Positions 49,043 to 62,300 of a DNA stretch of 64,000 nucleotides are shown here, piece after piece. The position numbers and the translations under genes were made by a program. The stretch is from Rosa chinensis (lineage: Eukaryota; Streptophyta; Magnoliopsida; Rosales; Rosaceae). Numbering within the stretch: the first letter of the stretch is position 1; each line of letters begins with the position of its first letter. The stretch is from the NCBI RefSeq assembly GCF_002994745.2, contig NC_037094.1, positions 13,949,001 through 14,013,000 on the forward strand, in the 5' to 3' direction. The notes beneath the pieces were generated by a model. It was not told the origin of the DNA. It saw only the letters and a list, made by a program, of their open reading frames with translations, and made no database searches.

Positions 49043-50724
49043 GGCAACCCTCTGGTGGAGCATCTTCTGAGAATGGATATGATTATTTTGGCAGCAAAAC
49101 TGGCACTAGTGGCTGCTTTATCCTTAGCCACAAGCACTTGTTGTATGTGAATAGTTTCAGATTCTTGGTTGGAAGATATGTTGCTCAGTTGGCATAAGCA
49201 CACAGGTGAGTTTATCAGTGACAAGTTGGTGTTCTACTCCTAATTAAGAGATTCTGAATAATTGAGTTTGCCAGAGATGTGCAGTCTGTCCTTTGAAGCA
49301 GAGCATTACCATCGAAATTCAAGCCACATAATTGTTGTTTCCCTGGAAGTGGTAATTTTCTTTACCACTATAATATTTTTGGTGCCCTAAAAGTGGTAAA
49401 TTCTTTCTTGTGAACCAAGATTCAGGTTGGTGTACTTAGAAATAGCATTGGTTTATTCCTTCTTTCTTTCTTTTCCATATTATTTAAAGTGAGGTGCAGA
49501 GTAGGCTTGTCAACATTACGGATAATTGGTCTCTGTAATTCATTATTTATAGCAAAAGAAAGTCATTGATGTTCTGTAGCATCACCTTCCCCTTTACTGT
49601 TCGATTTGATGTGAATGTTGAAATTCTATTTGATTGCTCAACATTCTTTGGTGTTGAGTTTCTTGACCAAGTTCCATCCGAGTTCACTTACCCTCACCGA
49701 TTCAAATAGGGAGTAGTCAATTGTGGACGAATACATAGATTTAGAGAACTAGCTTGAAGAAGGATGGTTCGGAACTCTTCGGGAAAGACTTTAAAACTCA
49801 AAAATATAATAAACACAATAACTTTCGTGAAAGGCTTTAAAACTCAAAAATATAATAAACACAATAACAAGGATCGTGTCAAAATTCTTATCGTAAATAT
49901 GAAGATAAGTATCAAGTCGAATCTCAAATGTAATGAATAAGAAGATAAGTATAAGAGCTATAATCATCCCCCATCATCATAAATATGAAGATTGCAGAAA
50001 TAAATATTGGCAATCCCTTAAGAGACAAGCCATATCACAAGTCCCTTGTTCTAGGGTAAGCAAGAGCAACCACAGAGTTGGCATCAAGTTGAGAAGAGGA
50101 AGTTGGGTTCTTATTACAATCTTACAATCCTAAATCCTATATTATATTTCCTCATTAGTTTATCAGCCCCTTAAGTCCAGCACTCCAGCCAAATTAATCT
50201 GGTCAAAGATTTAAAAAGTTTGCCCCAATGCATGTTGAAATTATGATTGTCATTTATTTCATGGGTATGTCAAAATCTAAATGCAATTATCCACCAACTA
50301 ATAAATAAAATATTATGTAAAAATTCTTCTTTGCACCGCGGGTAAAAAAAAAAACTAATAAAAATCAGCAGACCTCCGCCGTTAATATTTATATCAGCAA
50401 ATTAATTTTGCAGAGAATCTGTTGAAGTGAAAAATACTAGAGTAAAAACACCCCCAGAAAACCCAAAAATTACCCATAAAGCCCCTATAAGACTAGAGTA
50501 ATTACTCTAATCCCAAACTTCCTTTCTCTTCTCCAAATTCTCTGATACGCCAATTCCCAGTTCTCCTATATCTGGGAATTGGATAAGCAACTCCAACTCA
50601 GCCATAGAAACAAAACACCAGCAGTTCTTCTTTGGGGGGGGGGGGAAAACCCAGAAAGAATAATTCAAGTCAAGTTTCTGATGCGAAAAGGGTTTAGAGC
50701 TTTGGAGATTTTGCTCCCGCCACC
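49043..50724. other. Transporter 3' end, spacer and CPBP leader
   Basis: No gene seen. It contains a 45-bp tandem repeat (49777-49868) and, close to the CPBP start codon, a run of 11 G at 50634-50644 in the probable 5' leader. Confidence 0.6.
49777..49868. repeat. 45-bp tandem repeat, two copies
   Basis: Units at 49777-49821 and 49822-49868 share gactttaaaactcaaaaata followed by taataaacacaataa with few changes. Confidence 0.9.
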
Positions 50725-53134
50725 ATGTTGAGCTCCACTTGCGCTCACTCGCTTCTTCGCCGCCCTTTCCTCCCCTCCCCTATCCCCAGAGCTAGGGTTC
50801 CGACCCGACCCGGGGGTTTGTATCCAATTTCCCGCAGTTTAAGGATCTCCGAATCTCATTCCAGGCCTTTCAACACTGTAAGAAACTCGGGAAATTAATT
50901 TTTGGCTGTTTGGTATTTATGTTCATGTTATTTCACTGTCTGGGAATGCCTGAAAAATCTTAGCTTTGGTCATTTTTACATTAGTTTAGTTAGTTAGAGC
51001 TGTGTGTATTGTTGAGGGCATTAATTATATCAGAAAGAAGTTGAGACTTGTTCTTGTTAGTTTTTTTTTTTTTTTTCACATGTGTTTCGGGGTATTTGTG
51101 CAGAGATGGACGAAAATTTCATGCTTTAGGCAAGAGGAGTTATCTTCAGAAACCCCGAAAGCTGAGTATATTGGACACTTGGTGCCGGAGGAAGTAGTCA
51201 AGCCGGAATTTGATGGTTCGAAGGAGGTGAAAAGGGACTGGGGATTAACTCTTAAAGAGGTGATATTTCCTTGTTTTACTAAATTTCATGTTCGTGCTAT
51301 TTTTCTTAATCGTTGAATGTCTGGTGGCTGCTGTTGAATGAAAGAACCAGATATTAAATAGCTTGTTGAGGATTTTGTAGACATATGATTGGGATTATTA
51401 GGTATGATAAATTGGGTTGAAGGTTGGGTTTTGGAACTGACTGATTGATCCATCTACGTAATATGTGTGGTAGTTGAAGTTAGTAGTGATATATCTGATA
51501 GGCTCATAGTGTAAGGTAATCATTTGACCTGATATCAAGTAGGCAAGGGTTAGGCTGATTTGTCGTGTTCAGGAGTTGCACTATTCATCGTGTTAGGAGT
51601 TCTCTGTCCTTCCAAGTTACAGTTTATTTGTACTAGGTTGGTGATTACCTCATTGGAATCCATTTATGCTGGTATTATGTACTTCAAATATTGAATAGCA
51701 AACATCTAAAGTAGATCGGTGGAATCGTGGGGCATATATATATCCAGCAAAATAGCGGGGTGTATTCTTAGGATTAAAAATTATCTTACAGTGTATTACA
51801 GTCATCCATCATATTGTTGTCAAGACATTGAAGTAAAAAGATAATAGGTGATCTCATATTTACCTAACCGAGATCTAAGTTCAATTTCTCTGTCATTGGT
51901 CCACCCTACAAAGTGAATTAACTGGTCTACTCAAGTTGTATATGTGAGAATGGAAACTTGTTATCTTTCTGACAGGAGAATCCTGTAGACAACTATTGTT
52001 ACTTAAATGTAAAAACATACCATCTGTCACATCAAGGTTTTAATATTTGGAGGTGTAAATTTCAGGCTGCAGATACAGTGTTTAGGGCAATAGGCAGTCG
52101 GTGGAGTGTACCGTGGACAGCAGAAACCATATTGCAGGTAAGTATTCTTCACTTCAGTAGCATACATATTATGATGAAACTTACAGTTGTATATGACTAG
52201 AAGATGATCATGGATAAGAAGTGCCATTATCCACCATCTTCTTGTAGGGATGTGTTGTTAAAGAAGAAAGAAAAAGGAAGTAACATTATGAAATACGCTG
52301 TAATTTGCATCCGGTAACAAAGAAAGACTTTCATTTCTTCATTGTTCTGCAATAGTGACTTGTTGGCAAATCTAATGTGATATATGCTGTAGCTGATAGT
52401 GATGGAAACTGGAAAAGAACAAAATTATGAATTACACTGTAGTTAATGTGATATACGTTATGCAGGTTATGCTACTCTGGGTTGTTGCTTTCTGGTTCAT
52501 AGGTTCTTGGATGGTTCCATTTGCAGCTCACCTGGCTGGTTTCAACAGGGAATCATTAACATTTAGAGGCCAAGCCTTATTCAGCCTAGTGACTGATGTA
52601 ACTGAAGGTCTTGCTGGCATTATGATCCTTCATCGCTGCTTATCTCGTTTCCGTCCACTTCCTCCTGATTGGTTTAAATTTAGCTTGAAAGGAACATGGC
52701 AGATAGATGTTGTGCTAGGCTGCCTCATGTTTCCCTTTGTCAATCGGCTATCGCAATTTAACCTCAACCTATTACCACTCTTGCCGTCCACCCCTGTTAC
52801 GATATCAAGTGTTGAGCAATCAATTTTGGCGCGTGATCCGATAGCAATGGCACTGTATGCAATAGTAGTTTCAGTGTGTGCGCCCGTGTGGGAGGAGATA
52901 GTCTTTAGGGGTTTCCTACTCCCTTCATTGACCAAGTACATGCCCGTGTGGTGTGCAATATTGGTTAGTGCAGTTGTCTTTGCTTTAGCACACTTCAATG
53001 TACAGAGGATGCTACCACTTGTTTTCCTTGGGGTGGTGATGGGTGCTATATTTGCACGGTCAAGGAATCTATTACCATCGATGCTCTTGCACAGCCTTTG
53101 GAATGGCTTTGTATTTTTAGACTTAATGAAATAA
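50725..53134 (+). CDS. CPBP-family (CAAX/Abi) intramembrane protease, plastid-type, four exons
   Basis: A multi-pass membrane protein of the CPBP (Rce1/CAAX-protease and bacteriocin-processing, Abi) family. Exons: 50725-50877, 51104-51259, 52066-52137, 52466-53134; 1050 nt, 349 residues, all GT-AG. The first 60 or so residues are Ser/Arg/Pro-rich with few acids (MLSSTCAHSLLRRPFLPSP), like a chloroplast transit peptide. The C-terminal domain has the family motifs in order: WEEIVFRGFLLPSL (EExxxR), ALAHFNVQRML (motif-2 His), then LLHSLWNGFVF (HSxxN). These Glu and His residues make the metal-binding or catalytic centre in the family. Several hydrophobic helices surround them. Plant members are mostly uncharacterised plastid proteins; the substrate is unknown. 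The start ATG has a good context (gccaccatgt). Confidence 0.93.
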
Positions 53135-53986
53135 ACCCAAGAATTGTACTTGTGATCCATTCATCGGCCAAACCATCCAGAAAGAAGCCTCCAAGTGGTT
53201 TGAGTTCCTTCCAAGGATTAGAGGCCTTATGCCGACTACAGGATTAGCTGCTAGCTCTGTGCCATTGATGTTGATAAAGAAGTCCACTAACTTAATAGTC
53301 ACAGGGATTAACTATCAAATTCAAATCCCTTATCAAGAAGATCAGCATGATTCTTTGTTCATATGTATAATGGATGAGGGAGATGAAGAACAATTCTTTG
53401 GGAAGATCTTCAAGTCAGCATAAGAAAAAGCTCTTGTAGTCTGTGGTTGAGCACACCTATGTATTTTCTGTTTTTTTTTTCTTTCTCAGTTTTCAGTTTC
53501 TCTCCCACAGACATTATTTTATAAGGGTATGGTTGCTGAGTATAATAACTAATAAGTAGGCGGGGCTGCCCATTGTGATGAAAAATGTTGTAATTTACTT
53601 TTTACCAAATAGAATTACCCAATGAGTAGTTACTAATTGAAAAACAGAACCGACTTTCTACTTCTCTTGGTACCTATGTGGGAAAGTTGAGTATGACATT
53701 AGTTGATTAATAGCAATTTTAATGCTTTGGTCTAGAACCTAGTAAACGTGCCTTTAACATGTATTATGTATACCGACGGTAAATAAGGTTGAGATTCCAG
53801 AAGCCATACTATATCATACAAATGATTGTCAACTATCTCTCTTTCATGTTAAGCAAATGTACTGTAGGGCTATGCAACGAGCGATGTTTTTGGTTTGGAT
53901 GCTTGCATTCAGAATCTATAATTATGGATTGTTGGACAAGAGTGTACAAAGTATAAATATATTTTGAAGGCATTGGTTAACATCAA
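53135..53986. other. CPBP 3' region and spacer before tRNA-Leu
   Basis: No gene seen. The short frame at 53229-53423 probably lies in the 3' untranslated region of the protease gene. A TATA-like tataaatatatttt stands at 53952-53965, about 25-35 bp upstream of the tRNA, as is common for plant tRNA genes. Confidence 0.55.
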
Positions 53987-54070
53987 GTCAGGATGGCGGA
54001 GTGGTCTAACGCGCCAGACTCAAGTTCTGGTCCTCTAACGAGGGCGTGGGTTCAAATCCCACTTCTGACA
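53987..54070 (+). tRNA. tRNA-Leu (anticodon CAA)
   Basis: An 84-nt class II tRNA. The acceptor stem GTCAGGA pairs with TTCTGAC, then discriminator A. The anticodon loop ctCAAgt (anticodon at 54021-54023) sits on the stem ccaga/tctgg. It has a long variable arm (cctctaacgaggg) and T-loop GTTCAAATC. No intron is seen. A CAA-containing sequence (catcaa) just upstream and a T-rich stop (actcttttt) just downstream fit a plant Pol III gene. Confidence 0.96.
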
Positions 54071-55858
54071 TTTACTCTTTTTCCTTCTTTTTAGGACTTT
54101 ACCCTTTTTTAGTTTTTTAGGACTTTACCCTTTATAAAACTTTTAAAATGAAATGGGAGAGAGGAACAGAGAGCTCACTGAGCGAGCTAGGCTGTATGCG
54201 ATTGGAGAATGTAAACTGGTTTTCATATTTTTATGACAATATAGAGCGGAGTCACTACCTATAAGCACCATCTTCGATGACACCATGAATAGCTTGCACC
54301 AATCTCAAGCTAGCTAACTGCTAATAGTGCAATGCTCGATCTGTTCTCTTATGTTAAATGTCACGTGCAACACACCGGCCAGCGTTTTCTTTTATTCTGC
54401 CCACAGGACTCGACCCATGCTTGATGATGTTGCTGGTATTCCCATATATAGAATCGGCATGCTTTCAACATTGATCTCTATCTATTTCGGGAGAAACAGA
54501 CACCCAATTATGGAAAAACAAAGTTGTAGAGGGCTTTCCGCCCTTGCCCTTTGTGGCTAACCAAAAAACAAGATCAGCCAGCAATCCCAGCATACTTGCT
54601 TCTGGGCATACTAGTTGCAAGCACAGACACAGTCGCAAACCCCAACAAGATCGAATATTCATTCGCCATTCTAAGATTAGCTCATCATGCATTGTCTTTC
54701 GCTCGATTCACAAGGAAGAGCCCTATACTTATGTTCATGTACCTGTATCAACTCTTCGAAACTAGTGCGTGCATTAGTAGGAGAGTCATTGAAATTAATG
54801 TTTGTGGTATATCCTACGTACATAATCAATTCATCTAATACCTTTTGTTGGACATACTTTCATAATTTTAAAAGTTTATCTATCACCATTGTTTGAATTA
54901 AAGTAGTGAATATATTTAGTCGATATAAGCTATATCCAGTGGCAAGGGGTAGAATAATAATTAGGATGTGGAAGGGTAAGTCTGAGACTCAATCTCAAAA
55001 ATGTTTTACGTATAGAAATTTCTTGAACAAGTATATATTATTGTAAACTTTTAGGTTTAGATAAATAAATAACATAATTCCATATAGAAACAGATCAAGT
55101 AAAAAGTTATCATACATACGATTTTTTAGAGCATTCATTATGAGAAAATTTAAATCGAGATAAATTGTAATGATATATGCATTTTGTAAAAGTGTAAATT
55201 TACGAGTACACGATAAAATAGATGTTATAAAATTCATGTAGAATTCTCTACATATGTATTCGTTGACGACTTAGAAGTTCCTGGTAGCAGATGAACAAGT
55301 TAAGACTGTTGTTTTGTACAAATCCAGCCTCTACATATATTCAGCGCAAAAACGAATGTCTCATGCATATGGAACTGTCGCATGTGCCCTATGGCTGGGA
55401 AGTTGGGGACCCAGATCACATCCAACAGAGTCATCTGAATTCATCGGGGCCGTCAAACGTCACCGAGTATTTGAAGCCATACCGAGGCGGCGAGGCGGGT
55501 CCCGTCGATGAAGAGTGGAGATAGGTGTCCTAATCAAAGAAGCGCAGGTGCAGTTACCGAAGAGATCCAAAGACACTCAGAATTGAAGCTTATCCTCTGC
55601 CGTCTTCCCATTTGGGCACACCAGGCTGCAACAATACTACTCGTCATTTTTCGATTTTCGTAAACTACTTGGACTAGCTAGCAACATGTAGAGACTGCAG
55701 ACACCACTGAATGAATTCTCATGATGATGACAAATACAGAGAACTGGTCAGAATAAAGCGCCAAGCCACTAGCTAAGTAGCTATGCTATTTTATACTAAA
55801 AATAGAAGTAGAAAATATTAATATATTTTTTATATAAAAAAAGACTACAACAAGAAAT
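54071..55858. other. Intergenic DNA, no recognised gene
   Basis: About 1.8 kb. A short direct repeat (tttttaggactttacccttt) occurs twice at about 54090-54135. Open frames at 54327-54896 and 55291-55524 match no family that I know. AT-rich otherwise. Confidence 0.55.
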
Positions 55859-55867
55859 TAAATACAA

Positions 55868-57114
55868 GGCATAATTATCAAATTACTACCCTAAAAAGTT
55901 TATTAACGAAAGTTCTCTCTACGTTAGCCAAAAACAATGAACCCTAGCCGCTATGGCTTGGGATTCCATAATCGGCGTCCATCTCCGAAGCAAAGCTGAT
56001 TTCTCCTCTCCACCGCTCGAAGCTGTTTCACAGCCTTCCAACATCAATCATGGGTGACAAACGCCCAAGCAAACCTGCATTCCACGGACATGTCCTCTAG
56101 TCGGGATGGGTTCAAGGAGGATTTTGTGGGAATTGGTTGGAGGCTGCGACTAGCAAGAGGGCGTCTCAAGGCCCTGAAAGACTGTGACAGACTCAAGGAG
56201 GAAGATCAAAATTGGTGTCGTCGATCTTTGGCGTGGAATAGGGTGGACTAGATCTTTGGGTGCCCAAACTGACCCTAAAGCCCCATATCACTTCTGAGGC
56301 CCAAACCAATGCTGATGACCAATTGGGTGTCCTTAGTTTTTGGGAATGTTGCTTGGATTTGGATCATTCGTGGACTAAAATCATGGGCTCTTAGTCCCTA
56401 GGGTTTCGTATTTGGGACCCCGGTGACTTCATTCAACAATCTACGTTTATGTTTGACTTTGTTAGCCTGCAGATTATGACGTTTTCTATTTACATCTTGA
56501 TAATGGAAGCTTCTGGCGCACCGCAATTGAGCGCATTGGCAAAGAAAGTTTTCACACAAAATTATCTCTTTGTAGGGTAATGTTGTAGTTTGTTAGGCTC
56601 CTTGTTTTTAAGTGAGCTTCAATGTCTTAAGCGAATGGTGCATGATTCCCCTTTTTTCTGGGAAATTTGTAAGTGCCGTTCTGGCCTGCGATTATCAATG
56701 AAATCTTTATTTACTTATTAAAAAAAATTACTACCCAAAATTTTTGTTAAGCTAATTTGGTATCTTAGGTTTTATTTTAGTCAATTTGCTACCATTTCAT
56801 CAAATTTGTTATTCTAAGCTTTCAAGATTAACTAATTTATTTCCCTAAATTTTTAAAATTAGTCATTTACTACTTTAGAGTTTAGACTTTCAAAATTAAT
56901 CCATGTTCGGATGAAGAAATTGACAAATTATTATAACGACAAGGTAGCAATAGGCTAATTTTGAAAACGTAAGGTAGCAAATTGAAAAAAATAATACTTA
57001 GTGTAATAAATTGGCTAACTGTGAAAATCTAATGTAGCAAATTGGCTGAAATAAAATTTAGGGTAGCAAATTGACACAAGGTGAAATCTAGAGTAGCTTA
57101 TTGGCTATTAAGCC
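55868..57114. mobile_element. MULE-like MITE interrupted by a poly-A retroelement
   Basis: The element runs from ggcataattatcaaattact to ggctattaagcc, with imperfect inverted ends (consensus GGCNTAATNNCCAANTNNCTAC). The 9-bp target-site duplication TAAATACAA lies at 55859-55867 and 57115-57123. Many caatttgctacc / ggtagcaaattg motifs in opposite orientations fill its arms. Without the nested insertion (55892-56724) it would be about 0.4 kb. Confidence 0.8.
55892..56724 (+). mobile_element. Poly-A retroelement nested in the MITE
   Basis: Bounded by the 12-bp repeat aaattactaccc (55880-55891 and 56725-56736) and ending in tcaatgaaatctttatttac followed by an A tract, like LINE 3' tails. It lacks RT. 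Short frames (56054-56251) resemble no known protein. The 5' border is uncertain by some bases because the flanking sequence is AT-rich. It resembles the element at 18596-19639 in size class and structure. Confidence 0.7.
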
Positions 57115-57159
57115 TAAATACAATCTCCTTTGAGATATCATGTATCAAATAAGTCAAAA

Positions 57160-57270
57160 TCTATACTATTATTAAGAGAAGAGATTTTGTCAGCTAAAAC
57201 TGAATTTTTTTACTAAAATATCCCTTAAATATTAAAAAAACATTTGAATTGAAATATTTGAGAAAGACAA
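57160..57270 (+). mobile_element. Helitron-like 5' terminus, copy 1
   Basis: Begins TCTATACTATTATTAAGAG after an A, followed by agattttgtcagctaaaact and an AT-rich tract. TC plus TATACTATTATTAAG is a common Helitron 5' end in dicots. A matching 3' end (hairpin plus CTRR) was not found with confidence, so the extent is unknown. Confidence 0.55.
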
Positions 57271-57599
57271 AATGGTCAATTAAAAAATAAAAGAAAAAAA
57301 AAATTAACAAACAAAATTCAAAAATAAAAAACAAAATATGTGCAATAATTTTCTCCATATTTTATGGAATAACTTCCTACGTAATTATTCACACCCATTT
57401 AGGGTGTGTTTGAAGTTTGGTTGAAAACTGATAAAGCCGATAGATGAATGCCATGTTGTCAGATTTAATTAAGAATAATATAATTTGATAATCAAAATTA
57501 TTATTATTATTTTTATTATTTTCCTTTTTTCAATTCAATGAGAATATAAAAATATGTTAAGTAACTACATATACTGAGATAATTCACTTCTTTCCCAAA

Positions 57600-59319
57600 A
57601 AAAAAAAAGAAAAAAAGAAAGAAAGAGATAATTTACCTAGAATTACACCATAATATACTATTATTCACATCTTAAGTGTGAATATATTATTTTTAAGTGT
57701 GATCACATGAATCTCACAACATTTTGTAGTAGTTGATCTAATACAAGACTGTATATTAGATTAATTTTCTTAAATGTTGTGTGCATAAACATTAACTATC
57801 ATAGAAGATGAGATGTAAGTAGTGCTGTAAAAGGTGATTCATAGCATTGCTCATTTGTATGTGACAGATTGACATCTAACTTCATAATCGATATTCATTC
57901 TCTTAAAAACTTAATTACGTAGAGTTCGAAATGTCAAAAAAATTTAGTTATCTATAGTCTACATGTACTAGATAAATGGATGATTTATTATGTAAGTATG
58001 ATCCGGACTATAAATTTAAATTTTGCTTGTTATTTTGTTGAATTCTTTTTTCTTTTCCCAAAAAGGAAAAGAATAAGACAAAATTACACAAATACTATTC
58101 AAACTTGACTCATTCGACACTTTAATAATTCACTTTTCAAATATATCACTTCAGTTATTTGATTTTGATACCATATTTCATTATAGTCATTCTGTAAATT
58201 TGGTTTGTTAAAGAAATATTCACTATTTGGATGATATTTTGTGAACATGCTGAAAGAAAAAGTTTGTTCTTTATTTCTTTATCTGTACACACTCATATCT
58301 ATACTATTATTAAGAAAAGAGGTTTTGTTAGTCAATATTAAAATTTTTGACAGAAATGACCCTAAAACATTAAAAGAATTAATTAAATCACAAGGGCTAT
58401 TGTGACAATTACAAATTATATTTTTATTATAAAAAAACAAAATAAATCGCACAAATTCAACTTTTCTCTCTCACTAGCCTCTCTTTGCAATGACTGTTTT
58501 CATCCATCATTTTTTTTTTCTGAAAAAAAAAATACATATATATGCAGAGAGAAATGTTAATTATTCTTTTATAAGACACTGATAATTTTGATCGAGTTTC
58601 GAAATTGACAAAAATAACTAGAGTGAATTGCAAAATTTTAAAGGTTAAAGACCAAATATCAAATGCGGTATAATTTAGTGAAAATTTATGTAATCATCGC
58701 GAATGAGATAGGTTTCAAATCCCAAGGATTATACCGTCAAACCGATACCCAATCCCTCCAAAACTCGACACGTAAAATAGTGACACACCCCTCTCTTTAA
58801 AAATCTCACGCACACCAACAGTCTGCCCCTGCAAAAGCGGGAACCAACTTCCTCACCACCACTCTCTCCGCCGCCATACACCATCTTTTCCCGGCGATCC
58901 ACTTCTTTCGCCCCATCCCTGAACTCACATCACACACCACCCTTCCACACACAAAAACACAAAACATCAGAGGTTGAGAAAAATTCGCGTAACATATTTC
59001 CGGCTTTCTTCAGTTCTCTGTCTGAAACCAGACAAAATATTCCGAGATTGTTTTTTGTTGAAAAAGAAAAAAACAGAAACTAAATTTTAGCCTTTCTTCT
59101 ACGTTTTTGTGTACCACTGAACACTCAAGGATCAAAGCTTTTATAGTCTCCGATCATTTTCTGAGTACTCTGTATTCTCAAGGTGTTACAGGTTAAGTTT
59201 AGCTGTAAATTTTGGGTTCTTGTGGCGACAAAACGCTTCTGCATGTATGGATCAGATTGTTTGCTTTGTTTGAAAAGACAAGAGTGCTGAGGAATACAGA
59301 GGGAGGGCCGGAGGGGAAT
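57600..59319. other. AT-rich spacer, second Helitron-like end and AAA gene leader
   Basis: No gene seen. The last 500 bp turn CT-rich (ctctctccgccgccatacac) and must contain the 5' leader and promoter of the AAA ATPase gene. Confidence 0.55.
58298..58420 (+). mobile_element. Helitron-like 5' terminus, copy 2
   Basis: Begins TCTATACTATTATTAAGAA, then aagaggttttgttagtcaat and aaaatttttgacagaaatga. It is clearly related to the terminus at 57160, in the same orientation, 1.14 kb downstream. The 3' end was not found. Confidence 0.55.
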
Positions 59320-62300
59320 ATGGAGCAGAAAGGTATACTGCTTTCGGCGTTGGGTGTGGGGATGGGGGTCGGAGTCGGTCTTGGGCTGGCTTCGGGTCAG
59401 ACGATGAGCAAATGGGCCGGAAACGAGGGCTTGTCTAACGGCATAACTCCAGACAGGGTGGAGCAGGAGATGCTACGACAGATCGTTGATGGCAGAGACA
59501 GTAAGGTCACGTTCGACCAATTCCCTTATTATCTCAAGTAAGTATCAATTTCCTATTTGGCTTGATCTGTGTTGTTTTTTTTTTTTTTTGACTTTGTTAA
59601 GAGGAATCCAAAGGCTTCCTAGGCCAAGATAAATCTGTTCGGCGCATGTGAAATGCTATAACTGTACATTACAGCACAGTGCCTGACCACTTTGACAGTT
59701 TCAGGTTCGAACCTAGGTTGGGGAGCACACCCAACTAGACAAAAATCACTAAGCCACTTGCAGTGGTTGATCTGTGTTGTTAATTCTTCTTATTTCTTGT
59801 TGATTAAGTTGTTGTAACTTTTATTTTTATGAATGAATTGATTTACAGTGAACAGACTCGAGTGTTGTTAACGAGTGCGGCCTATGTCCATCTGAAGAGG
59901 GCTGAGGTTTCTAAGCACACCCGGAATCTTTCTCCGGCGAGTCGGGCTATTTTGCTCTCGGGGCCTGCTGGTTTGTAATCCATAACACTATAATCCCTGT
60001 AACATTCTCATGGTTGTTAATTCTTATCATTGTTTCTTCTTTCGTGGGTAAATCTTGAAGAACTCTACCAACAACTGCTTGCCAAGGCTTTAGCCCATTA
60101 CTTCCAAGCCAAGTTGCTGCTCTTAGATGTAACAGATTTTTCATTAAAGGTGAGTATAAGAAGCCTTATATAGTATATACAGATTTTTATATGTGTGTTC
60201 TGTTTCCTGTCCTACTAATGTTTATAATGTTGTTTTGTACAGATTCAGAGCAAATATGGTACTGGCAATAAAGCATCTGTAAGTTTTCCTCAGATCATTT
60301 GAAGTATGTTCTTGTGTAAAAATTGTGAAATTAATTAGAATGATATAAAGGTGTTTCAGTAATATTTTCTACCTCCTGTGGTTGTGTAAAGTTTTACTTG
60401 TGTTTCCAAGTTTGCATTGGGTCACATGTTTAACTTGTTGAAGTTTAAGGACGTACTTTTATATCAAATCATGTTTTGTAGGCTTTTAAAAGGTCCACTT
60501 CGGAGATGACACTAGATCGGCTCTCTGGTCTATTTGGATCATTTTCAATTTTTCCTCAAAAGGAGGAACCCAAAGGTTTTATTCTATGATGTTTACACCA
60601 TTTTCCCTTTGCATACTCTTCTACGATTCTTTACCCGGGTAAAACACACACCATGATATCTGCTTGTAGGCACATTACGAAGGCAAAGCAGCGGTGTGGA
60701 TTTAGGATCCAGGTATTTGGAGGGGAAATTTTTGATTGGTTAACAGGGAAATATGTTAGTTTTTAACTTAGTTTAAATGAGTTTTCTGACTATGACTTAA
60801 TCCTGTATCTGCAGGGGACTAGAAGGTTCTAAAAATGCTCCAAAGCTTCGTAGAAATGCTTCTGCTGCAGCTAATATCAGTAACCTTGCTTCTCAGGGAA
60901 CTCCTTCAAATCCAGGTTCTTTCCTCTCACATGTATTAAAAAATAATCAGTAGGACTGTAGGAGTAAGTTGCAAGTTAAAGAATTGAGAGACAGAACAGG
61001 AAGTTAAATACTACTGATCCGAAATATACTTCATAGGACAGCCCATCTAAAACAAGGCAGTTACATTTTTAGATGTACAAATCTGAATTTGAATTTGTTG
61101 TATGCATGAATTAAAATCATGCCATCTGATGCACTTTTTCATGATGAAAAGACATGCAGTTTGAAGTTTCATTTGTTCTTCTGTGCGATTCTGATGAACC
61201 CTTCTGCATTTTTAGCTTCTCTTAAGCGCACAAGCAGCTGGTCTTTTGATGAAAGACTTTTCATACAGTCCCTGTACAAGGTAATTGGTGGCGCTTTTTG
61301 GTCCTTTATTGCGATTTTTAGCAGTCAACAACGCGCCATATATTTCCCCATAAGTCTCTAAAAAATTTCTCCATCATGATATTGATTGCTGAACGTTATA
61401 CTTTTAGGTCTTGGTTTATGTTTCAAAAACCACTCCCATTGTGCTGTATCTGAGGGACATCGACAACATCTTATCTAGATCTCAAAGGATATATAACTTG
61501 TTCCAGAAAATGTTGGATAAATTATCCGGAGCTGTGCTGATCCTTGGTTCCCGAATTGTGGATTTGGATAATGACTACAGAGACGTTGATGACAGGCTTA
61601 CCGCACTTTTCCCTTACAACATCGAGATCAGACCTCCTGAAAATGAGTCACATCTTGTTAGCTGGAAGACTCAACTAGAGGAAGATATGAAGATGATTCA
61701 GGTTCAGGATAACAAAAACCACATTATGGAAGTCCTTTCAGCTAATGATCTCGACTGTGATGATCTAGGTTCAATTTGCATTGCCGACACAATGGATCTC
61801 AGTCACTATATAGAAGAGATTGTGGTATCAGCTGTTTCTTATCATTTAATGAATAACAGAGATCCTGAATATAGAAATGGAAAACTTGTGATTTCATCCA
61901 AGAGGTGAGGTTATTTTCTTTCCAATAATAGTATCACAATATATGTGCGTTCTGTGTTCTTACTGACTTTTTTGTAAAACAGTTTGTCTCATGGATTAAG
62001 TATATTCCAAGAGGGAAAGTTCGGTGGCAAAGCTACAATGAAGCTGGAAGCACAGGCCGAATTTTCCAAGGTATAATGTGTTGTGTTTGAATACCTCTAT
62101 AATTCGAGGAAAACAGTACTGGTTTAATAACTGCTTATTCTTCTCTGTTAATTGTAGGAAGCAGGAAAGGAAGGGGCTGCTGGTGCGAATCCGGAAACAA
62201 AAGCTGAAAGCACTGCTCCTGAGAAAAAAAGTGGAGCAGAGACGGTAGCTTCATTGGTAAAACCAGAACCTTTAACCATAAAAACAGAATCTTCCGCACC

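Noticed and set aside
53229..53423. 64-codon frame downstream of the CPBP gene
   Set aside because: Starts about 100 bp after the protease stop and is most likely 3' untranslated sequence.
54327..54896. Several overlapping frames of 70-95 codons
   Set aside because: No recognisable domain and no consistent frame; kept only as unassigned intergenic sequence.
59212..59319. Longer N-terminus for the AAA ATPase from 59212
   Set aside because: The extension starts at a TTG and is not protein-like. The ATG at 59320 is followed at once by a membrane-anchor-like segment.
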